A stretch of DNA of 64,000 bases, from NCBI RefSeq assembly GCF_014596935.1, contig NZ_JACVXC010000005.1, positions 18,621 to 82,620 on the forward strand, given 5' to 3'. Below the pieces are notes generated by a model, which was not told where the DNA came from, did no database searches, and saw nothing but the letters and a program-made list of their open reading frames with translations. The translations under genes and the position numbers were made by a program. The stretch's first letter is position 1, and each line of letters starts with the position of its first letter. The stretch comes from Aestuariibaculum suncheonense. Lineage in GTDB: Bacteria > Bacteroidota > Bacteroidia > Flavobacteriales > Flavobacteriaceae. Positions 1-8,688 of this stretch are shown piece after piece.

Positions 1-2
1 AG

Positions 3-75
3 TGGTACCTCCAGGAATCGAACCAGGGACACAAGGATTTTCAGTCCTTTGCTCTACCAACTGAGCTAAGGTACC
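3..75 (-). tRNA. tRNA-Phe (GAA), copy 1
   Basis: On the reverse strand the sequence folds as a complete 73-nt cloverleaf. The seven-base acceptor arms GGTACCT and AGGTACC pair, the anticodon loop CTGAAAA carries GAA, and the T arm contains GGTTCGATTCC. The 3' CCA is not encoded. The first 87 bases of the window are identical to 421-507, so this is a recent duplicate of the copy at 423-495. Its own Bacteroidetes promoter lies just upstream at 91-123; any terminator would be outside the window. Confidence 0.97.
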
Positions 76-385
76 TCTGTTAAGCGGTTGCAAATATATA
101 TGCTTTTTAGATTTCTACCAAAAGAAAAGTGAAAAGATAATGGACTTTATTTTAATCTAAGATAGGATATGGTTGGTGCTATGGTAAATCAACTGTATTT
201 AAAATAATAACTTCAATTTGGTTTAAAGGTTTTAATGTTAGTTAATGTCCCGTGTGGAGTAATGTGTAAAATAACTAAATGAAGATTGAAATGTTAGCAT
301 AAATTAGCTTTTAATAGATTGTTGTGAGATGGAGTTCATGTTGACCTGATTAGTTTTTAAAAAGTAAGAGTAATAGCTTTAAAAC
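76..385. other. Non-coding spacer between the two tRNA-Phe genes
   Basis: This AT-rich stretch contains the promoter of the left tRNA (91-123) at one end and leads into the terminator of the right tRNA (386-417) at the other. I see no open reading frame, repeat or RNA fold of note in the middle part. Confidence 0.7.
91..123 (-). promoter_or_regulatory. Bacteroidetes-type promoter of tRNA-Phe copy 1
   Basis: Read on the reverse strand, TTTTGG at 123-118 is followed after 19 nt by TATATTTG at 98-91. This matches the Bacteroidetes primary-sigma promoter (TTTG near -33, TAnnTTTG near -7). The -7 element sits about 15 nt before the mature tRNA 5' end. The second copy has the same two boxes at the same spacing although the surrounding bases differ, which supports function. 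Confidence 0.8.
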
Positions 386-417
386 AAAAAATCCCGAAAC
401 TAAAGTTTCAGGATTTT
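386..417 (-). terminator. Intrinsic terminator of tRNA-Phe copy 2
   Basis: On the reverse strand AAATCCTGAAAC and GTTTCGGGATTT pair around a TTTA loop with one G-T wobble, followed by a short T run. It starts only a few bases beyond the 3' end of the tRNA at 423-495, so the two tRNA genes are separate transcription units. Confidence 0.75.
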
Positions 418-422
418 TGTAG

Positions 423-495
423 TGGTACCTCCAGGAATCGAACCAGGGACACAAGGATTTTCAGTCCTTTGCTCTACCAACTGAGCTAAGGTACC
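423..495 (-). tRNA. tRNA-Phe (GAA), copy 2
   Basis: Identical in all 73 positions to the copy at 3-75, with anticodon GAA and no encoded CCA. It has its own promoter at 511-542 and its own terminator at 386-417. The 87-bp exact identity includes the leader between promoter and tRNA. Confidence 0.97.
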
Positions 496-510
496 TCTGT
501 TAAGCGGATG

Positions 511-542
511 CAAATTTATGTTCTTTTTAGGTTTTCACCAAA
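511..542 (-). promoter_or_regulatory. Bacteroidetes-type promoter of tRNA-Phe copy 2
   Basis: On the reverse strand TTTGG (542-538) and TAAATTTG (518-511) are separated by 19 nt, the same geometry as the promoter of copy 1. The flanking bases have diverged from copy 1 while both boxes are kept. Confidence 0.8.
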
Positions 543-665
543 TGAAATGTGATAAAAATGTGATTTTTTTCCGCTGTTGTTTTTATTTCATTAATAATCA
601 ATTGAGTACTAAAAATAAAATTTTATTAATTCTTGTTTTGTAAATTTACAGCTTTAATAAAAAGG

Positions 666-1397
666 ATGAATTTAGTCATAGATGTTGGGAATACGCTAGT
701 TAAACTGGCCGTTTTTAGTGAAAACAAGCTGATAGAAAAGCAGACTGTTGAGTTGAGTAATATTATTGAAGCGATTAAAGGTTTAAAGGCTGTTTATAAA
801 AGCATTAAGCAAGCCATAGTATCATCGGTAGGGAAGTTAGACGATAAGACATTAGAGGAGATTAAAAATCTATTCAGTTTGTTCGTTGTAGACGCTAATA
901 CCAGGTTGCCCTTTATAAATAAATACCAAACCCCAAAAACTTTGGGAGTCGATCGCATAGGATTGGTATGTGCAGCCGTAAATCAGTTTCCAAAAACCAA
1001 TACTTTAATTATAGATGCAGGCACTTGTATTACCTACGATTTTGTAACCAGTAGTGAGGAGTATCTGGGTGGTGCCATTTCTCCAGGTCTAAGAATGCGT
1101 TATAAAGCTTTAAATAATTTAACCGCCAAGTTACCGTTATTAGATACAGAGATGCCAGAAAGTATTATTGGAGACTCGACAATAACCTCAATACATTCCG
1201 GTGTTGTTTACGGTGTTTTAAAGGAAATGGAAGGAATTATTCTTAATTATCAAGAAAAATATTCAGATTTAACAGTTATTTTAACAGGCGGTGATTGTAA
1301 TTTCTTGTCTAAACAATTAAAAAGTACCATATTTGTCAACCTGAATTTTCTTTTAGAAGGTTTAAATCAAATATTACAATTTAATTCAAACGAATGA
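666..1397 (+). CDS. coaX: Type III pantothenate kinase
   Basis: Phosphorylates pantothenate, the first step of coenzyme A synthesis, in the cytoplasm. I start at the ATG at 666, which gives the usual CoaX opening MNLVIDVGNT; the frame stays open upstream to 633 but that part adds 11 residues without family resemblance. Visible motifs are the ASKHA phosphate loop DVGNT (residues 6-10), GVDRIG (94-99) that lines the substrate pocket, and DAGT (117-120), with a late TGGD near 215. The length of 243 residues is normal for the family. The stop overlaps the start of the next gene by 4 bases (ATGA), so the two are probably co-translated. Pairing of coaX with this outer-membrane gene is common in flavobacteria (family knowledge, not tested here). 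Confidence 0.95.
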   Translation: MNLVIDVGNTLVKLAVFSENKLIEKQTVELSNIIEAIKGLKAVYKSIKQAIVSSVGKLDDKTLEEIKNLFSLFVVDANTRLPFINKYQTPKTLGVDRIGLVCAAVNQFPKTNTLIIDAGTCITYDFVTSSEEYLGGAISPGLRMRYKALNNLTAKLPLLDTEMPESIIGDSTITSIHSGVVYGVLKEMEGIILNYQEKYSDLTVILTGGDCNFLSKQLKSTIFVNLNFLLEGLNQILQFNSNE

Positions 1398-2698
1398 TCA
1401 AAAAACTTGTATTAATTTTTATTGCAGTTATTGCAATTAAAAGTTACGGGCAAGAGGGAACAGCCTCGCCATATTCATTTTACGGTATTGGTAGCTTAAA
1501 ATTTAAAGGTACTGTAGAAAACCGTAGCATGGGAGGTCTTAGTATTTATTCAGATAGTATACATGTGAATTTAAGAAACCCTGCATCTTATGCCGGGAAT
1601 AATTTTAAAGGACTTAACGATGGGAGCAGTCTGGTGAAGTATACTGTGGGGGGGACTTATTCTAACATAAACTTAAAAAGTGATTCTGGGAGCGATAAAG
1701 CATCGTCTACAACTTTCGATTACTTGGCGATGAATATCCCTATGGGGAAATTTGGTGTTGGTTTCGGGTTGATGCCTTATACTTCTGTAGGCTATAAATT
1801 AGAATCTTTAAATGATTCTGGAAATTTATCTCATCGATTTACCGGAAAAGGTGGGTTAAATAAAGTGTTTATGGGCTTAGGTTATCAAATTGTGGATGGA
1901 TTAAGTATTGGGGTTGATTTTCAATACAACTTTGGGAATATTCAGAACAGTACTGTTGCCTTTAATTACGACGATGATGGTATCCCGACACAATACCAGT
2001 CCAGAGAAAATAACCGATCAGATTTAAGCGGATTGAATGTGAATTTAGGTGTGAACTATAAAACCATGTTAACTGAAAAACTGGAATTTGTTTCAGCATT
2101 AACGTATACACCACAAAGCGATTTAGCATCAGAAAACGAACGTTCGTACTCTACAATTACATTGTCTAGTACCGGACAAGAATTTGTAGTAGATACTATA
2201 GATGAAGATTTAGAGGCTGAAGGCTTACAACAAACCGATTTAATCATGCCTTCAAAATTATCTTTTGGTGCAGGTATCGGGCAACCATTAAAGTGGTTTG
2301 TAGGTGTTGAAACAGAGTTTTTAAGCTCCAGTAAATTTTCAAACGAATTATACAGAACAGGAACTTCAGCTTACGAAGATTCTAAGAAATATACCATTGG
2401 AGGATTTTTTATTCCGCAGTATAACTCCTTCAATAATTACTTTAAACGTGTAACTTACAGAGCCGGAATGCATTTTGAAAATACAGGTTTACAGTTTGAA
2501 GATGAGTCTATAAACGAGTTTGGCATATCTTTTGGAGTAGGATTACCAGTTGGTACATTTTTCTCTAATGCAAACTTAGGTCTAGAACTAGGAAAAAGAG
2601 GTACAACTAACAGCAATTTAATACAAGAGAATTTTATTAATTTCCAATTAAGTTTATCTTTGAACGATAGATGGTTTCAGAAAAGGAAATATGACTAA
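1394..2698 (+). CDS. Probable outer-membrane beta-barrel protein
   Basis: This 434-residue protein begins with a cleavable signal peptide ending near SYGQ (residues 17-20). The mature part is rich in alternating beta strands, glycines and aromatic residues and ends in a strand-like segment, as expected of an outer-membrane barrel. The early stretch with ASPYSFYG and RSMGG and an N-R-NPAS pattern resembles the flavobacterial FadL/PorV-like group, but I cannot assign a transport substrate. It overlaps coaX by 4 bases and the following TPR gene by 8, so the three form an operon. The family call is inference from composition; the exact function is unknown. Confidence 0.7.
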   Translation: MIKKLVLIFIAVIAIKSYGQEGTASPYSFYGIGSLKFKGTVENRSMGGLSIYSDSIHVNLRNPASYAGNNFKGLNDGSSLVKYTVGGTYSNINLKSDSGSDKASSTTFDYLAMNIPMGKFGVGFGLMPYTSVGYKLESLNDSGNLSHRFTGKGGLNKVFMGLGYQIVDGLSIGVDFQYNFGNIQNSTVAFNYDDDGIPTQYQSRENNRSDLSGLNVNLGVNYKTMLTEKLEFVSALTYTPQSDLASENERSYSTITLSSTGQEFVVDTIDEDLEAEGLQQTDLIMPSKLSFGAGIGQPLKWFVGVETEFLSSSKFSNELYRTGTSAYEDSKKYTIGGFFIPQYNSFNNYFKRVTYRAGMHFENTGLQFEDESINEFGISFGVGLPVGTFFSNANLGLELGKRGTTNSNLIQENFINFQLSLSLNDRWFQKRKYD

Positions 2699-2723
2699 CA
2701 GAAAAAGAGAAAAATTAAGAAAC

Positions 2724-4103
2724 ATGAAAACGAAAATTACATTTTTATTTGCTTTATTATTTGTTGGCTTCGCAGGATTTGCACAACAAGATGAGGAATG
2801 TATGACTAAGCTTTCTATATTCCATGAGTATGTAAAAGCAAAAAATTATGACGCTGCTTACGAACCTTGGAAGGCTGTAAGAGAAAAATGCCCGAAATTT
2901 AATATAGCTATCTATATTGATGGAGAGAAAATTTTAGAGGATAAATTATATAAAGTTGAAGGTGACGAAAAAGTAGCAGTAATAAACGATTTATTAAAGC
3001 TTTGGGAGCAACGTGTTGAATATTTCCCAAGTAAAACGCCTAAAGGAGAATTTGCTGCACAGGCTTGTCAATTACAATATGACAACTATAAGTTATTAAA
3101 TAAATCTGCAGAAGATTTATATGCTTGTTTTGATGCAGCTTATAAATTAGATAAAGCAACATTTACAAACCCAAAAAGTTTATATACTTATTTTTCTTTA
3201 ATGGTGGATTTATATGATGCTAAAAAGAAAACTGATGCGGAGTTATTTGATAAGTATGATGATGTTGCAGAAAAGATAGAAAGCGAGGTTAAAAACTACT
3301 CTGAAAAGTTAAACCCAATTATCGAAAAAGAAGAGGCAGGAACTGAGTTATCAAGTAAAGACAAGCAGTATAAAAAATACTACGAAAGTTATTTAGGAGC
3401 TTACGATCAGGTATCTGGTGCTATGGATAAAAAATTAGGTGACCGTGCAAACTGCGAAAACTTAATTCCTTTATATGAAAAAGATTTTGAAGCTAACAAA
3501 ACAAACATTACTTGGGTGCGTAGAGCTGTAGCTAAAATGTATGAGAAAGAATGTACAGATAGCCCGCTATTTGTTAAATTGGTAAATGCTCAGCATGAAT
3601 TAAATCCTTCAGCAAACTCTGCTTACTATTTAGGAGTATTAAAAGATAAGGAAGGAAAATCTGACGAGGCACTTACTTTCTATAAAGAAGCAATCAGTTT
3701 AGAAACTGATAATTTTGAGAAATCTAAAATAACTTATAAATTAGGTAGATCTTTCCAAAAGAAAGGAAGTTTTGGTACCGCAAGAGATTATTACAGACAA
3801 ACACTTAGATTGAACCCTTCAAATGGTCGCCCTCACTTAGCAATTGCAGCAATGTATGCAGCAAGTGCTAACAGTTGTGGAGATACGCCATTTAATAAAA
3901 GAGCGGTATATTGGTTAGCAGCTCAGGAAGCAGCTAAGGCTGGGAATGTTGATGCTACGTTAAAGAAATCTGCTGCACAATCGGTAGCGAGTTACAATGC
4001 TAAAGCACCGCAAAGATCTGAAATTTTTAGTTCAGGTAGTGCAGGGAAAGTAATCAATATTGGATGTTGGATTAATGGTTCTGTAACAGTTCCAAGTATT
4101 TAA
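2724..4103 (+). CDS. Secreted TPR-repeat protein
   Basis: The start is placed at the ATG at 2724 because the next 20 residues (MKTKITFLFALLFVG and on to AQ) form a clear signal peptide; an earlier ATG at 2691 would add 11 charged residues in front of it. The mature protein is helical. Tetratricopeptide-like repeats are clearest at about residues 300-390, where SAYYLGVLKDKEGKSDEAL is followed by a second unit ending in RLNPSNGRPHLAIA. Cysteines recur along the mature part. It probably acts in the periplasm as a protein-interaction scaffold, possibly for the outer-membrane protein encoded upstream or the LPS-export protein downstream; this is inferred from operon position. The stop codon shares a base with the lptC start (TAATG). 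Confidence 0.75.
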   Translation: MKTKITFLFALLFVGFAGFAQQDEECMTKLSIFHEYVKAKNYDAAYEPWKAVREKCPKFNIAIYIDGEKILEDKLYKVEGDEKVAVINDLLKLWEQRVEYFPSKTPKGEFAAQACQLQYDNYKLLNKSAEDLYACFDAAYKLDKATFTNPKSLYTYFSLMVDLYDAKKKTDAELFDKYDDVAEKIESEVKNYSEKLNPIIEKEEAGTELSSKDKQYKKYYESYLGAYDQVSGAMDKKLGDRANCENLIPLYEKDFEANKTNITWVRRAVAKMYEKECTDSPLFVKLVNAQHELNPSANSAYYLGVLKDKEGKSDEALTFYKEAISLETDNFEKSKITYKLGRSFQKKGSFGTARDYYRQTLRLNPSNGRPHLAIAAMYAASANSCGDTPFNKRAVYWLAAQEAAKAGNVDATLKKSAAQSVASYNAKAPQRSEIFSSGSAGKVINIGCWINGSVTVPSI

Positions 4104-4657
4104 TGAATACAAGAATAGTAAATAATATTTTCTACATAGTCACCGCATTTACGGTGACTATGTTTTTTTCATGTAACAACAGTTATAATGAGGTGCAGCA
4201 ATTGGGAATGTCTGAAAACGAACCTATAGGTGTTGCCGAGCATATCAATTTAAAGTATACCGATTCTGGTCGAGTAACCGCCAATTTGCTGAGCGCGAAA
4301 ATGCTGGATTATAGCAATCGTGATTTTCCGTTTAATGAATTTCAGGATGGTATTACCTTGTATCTGTATGACGAAAATAACAAACGAAGTACCGTTGTGG
4401 CTGATTATGCCATAGTATACAATAAAACCGATTTAATCGATTTACAAGGAAATGTTGTGATTACTACTGTTGATAACCGTGAACTAAAAACCGATCAGTT
4501 GTATTACGATCAAAAAAAAGAATGGTTGTTTACCAACAAACCCGTAGTTTTTGCTTCAGAAACGGATATTATTAATGGTAACGGTTTTGATTCGAATTCA
4601 AAATTCACAAATGCCGAAGTATTAGAAGTAACGGGGATCATCACCGTTGAAGATTAG
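4103..4657 (+). CDS. lptC: LPS export protein LptC, lipoprotein-like
   Basis: LptC passes lipopolysaccharide from the inner-membrane ABC exporter to the periplasmic LptA bridge. The 184-residue product starts with a hydrophobic segment ending in a lipobox-like FFSC (Cys at residue 24). The rest has the repeating beta-strand character of the LptC/LptA fold, including DLIDLQGNVVITT and LKTDQLYYDQ, which are typical of flavobacterial LptC. Escherichia coli LptC keeps an uncleaved membrane helix; here lipidation may serve the same anchoring purpose. It is the last of four overlapping genes starting at coaX. An imperfect hairpin lies inside the signal-peptide codons at about 4141-4161, with no assigned role. 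Confidence 0.85.
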   Translation: MNTRIVNNIFYIVTAFTVTMFFSCNNSYNEVQQLGMSENEPIGVAEHINLKYTDSGRVTANLLSAKMLDYSNRDFPFNEFQDGITLYLYDENNKRSTVVADYAIVYNKTDLIDLQGNVVITTVDNRELKTDQLYYDQKKEWLFTNKPVVFASETDIINGNGFDSNSKFTNAEVLEVTGIITVED

Positions 4658-4787
4658 ATTTAGTTTTAATCTTCTGAAATTAAAATTCGGCTTACTTCAA
4701 ATTTAATTATCTTTACATTATAAAAATTAACAATTACTCCAATGTATTTTTTATAAAAAGGACGCATTTGAGAATTAATATACGTTT

Positions 4788-4979
4788 ATGACATACTCTA
4801 AAATTTTTCAATACGCTTATCTGGTTTTCGCCGTGTTATTTCTTTACGATGGTTTAACTAAACTAGGTAAAGGTACCGGTGCTTATGTATCGTTCGCTTT
4901 GGCAGGATTAGCTGTTTTTATCTTTTTCTTTAGAAGAAAGTTTGCAAACAAATACAATAACAAAAACGATAAGAAATAG
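4788..4979 (+). CDS. Small membrane protein, 63 residues
   Basis: Two hydrophobic helices (about residues 6-22 and 32-49) joined by a short loop, followed by a lysine- and asparagine-rich tail. The tail charge suggests both ends face the cytoplasm. The gene ends directly against the start of the CBS/CorC-type membrane protein at 4980, so translation is likely coupled. A Bacteroidetes -7-like box, TATCTTTA, lies at 4708-4715. I recognise no family; conservation beside the downstream gene would argue for an accessory subunit. Confidence 0.7.
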   Translation: MTYSKIFQYAYLVFAVLFLYDGLTKLGKGTGAYVSFALAGLAVFIFFFRRKFANKYNNKNDKK

Positions 4980-6269
4980 ATGAGCATTTATGTTGTAATC
5001 ATAATTGTATCATTATTATTGTCTGCTTTTTTCTCAGGAATGGAGATTGCTTATGTGTCTTCAAATAAAATTCATATTGAAATAGAAAAAAAGCAGGAAG
5101 GTTTACTTTCCAATGTATTAAAAAAACTTACCGCAAAACCTTCTAAGTTTATAGCGACCATGCTTATTGGTAACAATATAGCTTTGGTTATTTACGGGTT
5201 TTTTATGGGCGATTTGTTGGTGGAGTGGTTCCAGTCTTTATTGCCATCACCATACAATTTTGTCAACATTATGTTAGACGATTTTAGTTTGTTAGCCCAA
5301 ACCATTATCTCAACACTGGTGATTTTAATTACGGCGGAATTTTTGCCTAAAGTGTTTTTTCAGATTTATGCGAACACTTTAATTAAAACCTTAGCTGTTC
5401 CGGCTTATGTGTTTTACCTTTTATTCAGTGTCATTTCAGAATTTGTGATCTGGATTTCCGATTTTGTGTTGAAATATGTTTTTAAAACCGAAGGCGATCA
5501 AATTCAGCTAGCTTTTACAAAGTTAGAGCTTGGTAATTACATCAGTGAGCAAATGGAATCGGTAGAGGCACATGAAGAAGTCGATTCTGAAATTCAGATT
5601 TTTCAAAATGCACTGGAATTTTCAGAAGTCAAAGCTCGTGAGGTGATGGTGCCGCGTACCGAAATTACCGCAATTGAAATAAAAGATTCGCTGAAAAATT
5701 TAAACGCCTTATTTACTGAAACCGGTTTTACCAAAATTTTGGTTTATAAAGAAACCATAGACGATATTGTAGGCTATGTACACTCGTTCGAGTTGTTTAA
5801 AAAACCAAAGGATATTAAAGCCATGGTGTTGCCGGTAGAGTTTGTACCTGAAACGGTTTTAATTAAGGATGTGCTGAGTTTACTTATTAAAAAACGCAAA
5901 AGTATCGCGGTGGTTTTAGATGAATACGGTGGAACATCAGGAATTATGTCGGTTGAAGATATTGTTGAAGAATTATTTGGTGAAATTGAAGACGAACACG
6001 ATACGATAGATTTAATAGAAGAAAAGCATGAAGATGATACTTACACGTTTTCAGCGCGTCTGGAAGTCGATTATATTAATGAAACCTATAAATTAAACTT
6101 GCCGGAAGGTGATAATTACGAGACTTTAGGCGGACTTATTGTGAATCACACTCAGGAAATTCCTTCACAGGACGAGGTTGTCAAAATCGATTCTTTTCAA
6201 TTCTCTATTCTGGAAGTATCGAACACCAAAATAGACCTTATTCAGCTTAAAATAATAGATGAAGATTAA
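4980..6269 (+). CDS. Hemolysin-family (DUF21/CBS/CorC) membrane protein
   Basis: A 429-residue protein with the CNNM/CorC architecture. An N-terminal DUF21 membrane domain with about four hydrophobic segments covers residues 1-160. It is followed by a CBS-domain pair at about 205-330, containing EVMVPRTEI and DEYGGTSGIMSVEDIVEELFGEI, and a C-terminal CorC_HlyC domain at about 345-425. Proteins of this type are linked to magnesium or cobalt efflux, and some flavobacterial members (GldE) to gliding; the name hemolysin is historical. It is not next to gldD here, so I do not call it gldE. It abuts the small membrane protein upstream and precedes the ppiD gene by 140 bases. Confidence 0.85.
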   Translation: MSIYVVIIIVSLLLSAFFSGMEIAYVSSNKIHIEIEKKQEGLLSNVLKKLTAKPSKFIATMLIGNNIALVIYGFFMGDLLVEWFQSLLPSPYNFVNIMLDDFSLLAQTIISTLVILITAEFLPKVFFQIYANTLIKTLAVPAYVFYLLFSVISEFVIWISDFVLKYVFKTEGDQIQLAFTKLELGNYISEQMESVEAHEEVDSEIQIFQNALEFSEVKAREVMVPRTEITAIEIKDSLKNLNALFTETGFTKILVYKETIDDIVGYVHSFELFKKPKDIKAMVLPVEFVPETVLIKDVLSLLIKKRKSIAVVLDEYGGTSGIMSVEDIVEELFGEIEDEHDTIDLIEEKHEDDTYTFSARLEVDYINETYKLNLPEGDNYETLGGLIVNHTQEIPSQDEVVKIDSFQFSILEVSNTKIDLIQLKIIDED

Positions 6270-6409
6270 TGCTTAATTAAAACATCTAACTCCTTTTATT
6301 ATTAAATAGAAAATAGTATTTTCGCCCACGATGTATGTGCGAGAGTTACATATGTAGAACTTAACAAGCTAAATCCCAACAAGGATTTTTTAAAAATTTT
6401 TAATTACAG

Positions 6410-8539
6410 ATGGCAGTTTTAAATAAGATTAGACAACGCTCACTATTTTTAATAGTGGTCATAGCATTAGCGTTATTTTCTTTTGTATTAGCAGATTTAT
6501 TTAAAAGCGGAAGTGCTTTAACAGGTAGCGAAAATGTAGTAGCGACAATTAATGGAAAAGAGATTACCCGTGAAGATTTTCTTCAAAAAGTAGAAATAGC
6601 ACAACGTCAGTTAGGACCAAATGCAACAACTACGCAGGTTATGAACCGTGTTTGGGAACAAGAAGTGAGAAAAGCAGTGATGGAAACTCAATTTGAAGAG
6701 TTAGGGATTACTGTAGAAAAAGATCAAATGCGTGATTTATTAAGAACGGCATTGGCGAATAGCCCTGAATTTTTAAATGAAGCTGGTTTATTTGATGAAA
6801 ACAAGTTAAATGAGTACATCGCTAACTTAAAAGAAACCTCTCCGGAAGGATACGCTCAGTGGATCGAGTATGAGAAAACTGTAGCATCTAATGCCTTACA
6901 ACAAAACTACTTTAACATGGTTAAAGCTGGTTTAACAGGAACTTTAGCTGAAGGTGAGTTGGAATATAAATTAGAAGGAAACAAAGTTGATATTAAATAT
7001 GTACAACTGCCATACAGTTCTATTGCTGATAGCTTGGTTGAAGTATCGAAATCTGATATTTCAAGCTACATTAGTAAAAACAAAAAGAAATACGAGGTTG
7101 AAGCTTCTAGAGATATCAAATTTGTTCAGTTTAATGAAGTAGCATCTGTTGAAGATGAAAACGAAATTAAAGCAGAATTAACAGATCTTTTAAAAGACAG
7201 CGAAGAGTATAACAGCGTAACGAAAGCTAATGAAACTAGAAAAGGCTTTTTAAATACAACCGATAATGAAGGGTTTGTGAATTCAAACTCAGATATTAAG
7301 TTCGACGATCGTTTTCTATTCAAATCAAGTTTACCATCTACAATTGCTGATAGTATTTTTAAACGAAATGTAGGTGACGTTTACGGTCCTTATAAAGATA
7401 ACGGATATTATAAAATTTCAAAAGTAGTAGCAGTTAAGCAAGTACCAGATTCAGCAAAAGTAAGACACATTTTAGTTCCGTTTATCGGAGCGCAAAGCGC
7501 ACAACCTGATGTTACTCAAACTGATGCACAGGCTAAAGCAACAGCCGATAGTTTATTAACAGTAATTAAAGGAGATCGTTCTAGATTTGAATCTTTAGTA
7601 ACTGAGTTTTCTTCAGATCAGGGAAGTGTAGAAAACGGAGGTCGTTATGACTGGCACCCATACAACACTATGGTTCCAGAATTTAATGATTTCGAATTCG
7701 AAGGTAATGTAGGTGATTTAGGTGTTGTTAAAACCGTATTCGGTTACCACATCATCGAGATTGAAGGGCTTAAAGAAAAGCAAAAAGCGGTTCAAGTAGG
7801 AACTATTGCTAGAAAGATTGAGCCTTCTGAAGCTACAGTTGATAAAGTGTTCAGAGATGCATCAAGTTTTGAGTTAGCGGTTTTAGCCGATAAAGATTTC
7901 GAAACTGAAGCAAAAGACAAAAACTTTGTAGTTAGACCAGTTAACGGTATTAAAGTTTTAGACGAAAATATTCCAGGTGTTGGAAACCAAAGAGCAATTG
8001 TGCGTTGGGCATTTGAAGAAGGTAGCGAAGTTGGAGCTATCAAACGTTTCTCTATTCCTAACGGATATGTAATTGCTCAGTTAGTAGCTAAACATGAAAA
8101 AGGGTTAATGTCTGTTGAAGAAGCAACAGCTAGCGTTTTACCAATTGTTCGTAAAGAGAAAAAAGCAGAAATGCTTAGAGATAAAGTATCTGCAACTAAC
8201 TTAGATGATTTAGCCGCAAGTCAGAATACATCAGTTAGAACGGCATCTGCGATTAATATGAAGAACCCAACAATTTCTGGTGCTGGTAGAGAGCCTTTAG
8301 TGGTTGGAGCTGCTTTTGGATTAAACGAAGGTGAAACTTCAGAATTAATTGATGGAAATAATGGTGTTTACATGATTCAGGTGACTAAAATAGAACCTGC
8401 TGTAGCTTTAGATAATTATCAAGGTGCTGCTAATCGTGTTGAACAGCAAAAAGTAAATGTGGTAACTTCTAAGTTATATAACGCATTAAAAGAAGCTGCT
8501 GATATTGAAGATAACCGAGTAGAAACTCAGATTCAATAA
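6410..8539 (+). CDS. PpiD-like periplasmic peptidyl-prolyl isomerase
   Basis: A 709-residue protein anchored by one N-terminal membrane helix (about residues 11-30), with the rest in the periplasm. A SurA_N-like helical chaperone region follows (about 40-190). A parvulin-type rotamase domain is recognisable at about 345-455 from AKVRHILVPF, the SSDQGS-ENGGRYDW stretch and VVKTVFGYHIIEI. The C-terminal 250 residues add further helical chaperone segments. PpiD assists folding of secreted and outer-membrane proteins at the Sec exit. It is a single-gene unit closed by a strong terminator at 8558-8593. Confidence 0.88.
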   Translation: MAVLNKIRQRSLFLIVVIALALFSFVLADLFKSGSALTGSENVVATINGKEITREDFLQKVEIAQRQLGPNATTTQVMNRVWEQEVRKAVMETQFEELGITVEKDQMRDLLRTALANSPEFLNEAGLFDENKLNEYIANLKETSPEGYAQWIEYEKTVASNALQQNYFNMVKAGLTGTLAEGELEYKLEGNKVDIKYVQLPYSSIADSLVEVSKSDISSYISKNKKKYEVEASRDIKFVQFNEVASVEDENEIKAELTDLLKDSEEYNSVTKANETRKGFLNTTDNEGFVNSNSDIKFDDRFLFKSSLPSTIADSIFKRNVGDVYGPYKDNGYYKISKVVAVKQVPDSAKVRHILVPFIGAQSAQPDVTQTDAQAKATADSLLTVIKGDRSRFESLVTEFSSDQGSVENGGRYDWHPYNTMVPEFNDFEFEGNVGDLGVVKTVFGYHIIEIEGLKEKQKAVQVGTIARKIEPSEATVDKVFRDASSFELAVLADKDFETEAKDKNFVVRPVNGIKVLDENIPGVGNQRAIVRWAFEEGSEVGAIKRFSIPNGYVIAQLVAKHEKGLMSVEEATASVLPIVRKEKKAEMLRDKVSATNLDDLAASQNTSVRTASAINMKNPTISGAGREPLVVGAAFGLNEGETSELIDGNNGVYMIQVTKIEPAVALDNYQGAANRVEQQKVNVVTSKLYNALKEAADIEDNRVETQIQ

Positions 8540-8557
8540 GAAGCTTATAGATAAGTT

Positions 8558-8593
8558 AAAAAGCGGGACAATTACTTGTCCCGCTTTTTTTTT
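8558..8593. terminator. Strong bidirectional terminator
   Basis: A perfect 14-bp stem, AAAAAGCGGGACAA with its complement, closes a TTAC loop and is followed by a T run. It lies between the ppiD-like gene (forward) and the GHMP kinase gene (reverse) and can serve both because the stem begins with an A run. Confidence 0.92.
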
Positions 8594-8688
8594 GTGCCTG
8601 TTTGAGATTTATAGAATTGACCGTAGTTTAATATTGGCAGTGTTTTGTTGAGATATTCTTAATTTTAAAAAATCAGTTATTCGAGATT

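Noticed and set aside
4980-6269. Assignment of the CBS/CorC membrane protein as gldE
   Set aside because: Domain order fits GldE as well as other CNNM/CorC proteins, but gldD is not adjacent, so the gliding name is not supported.
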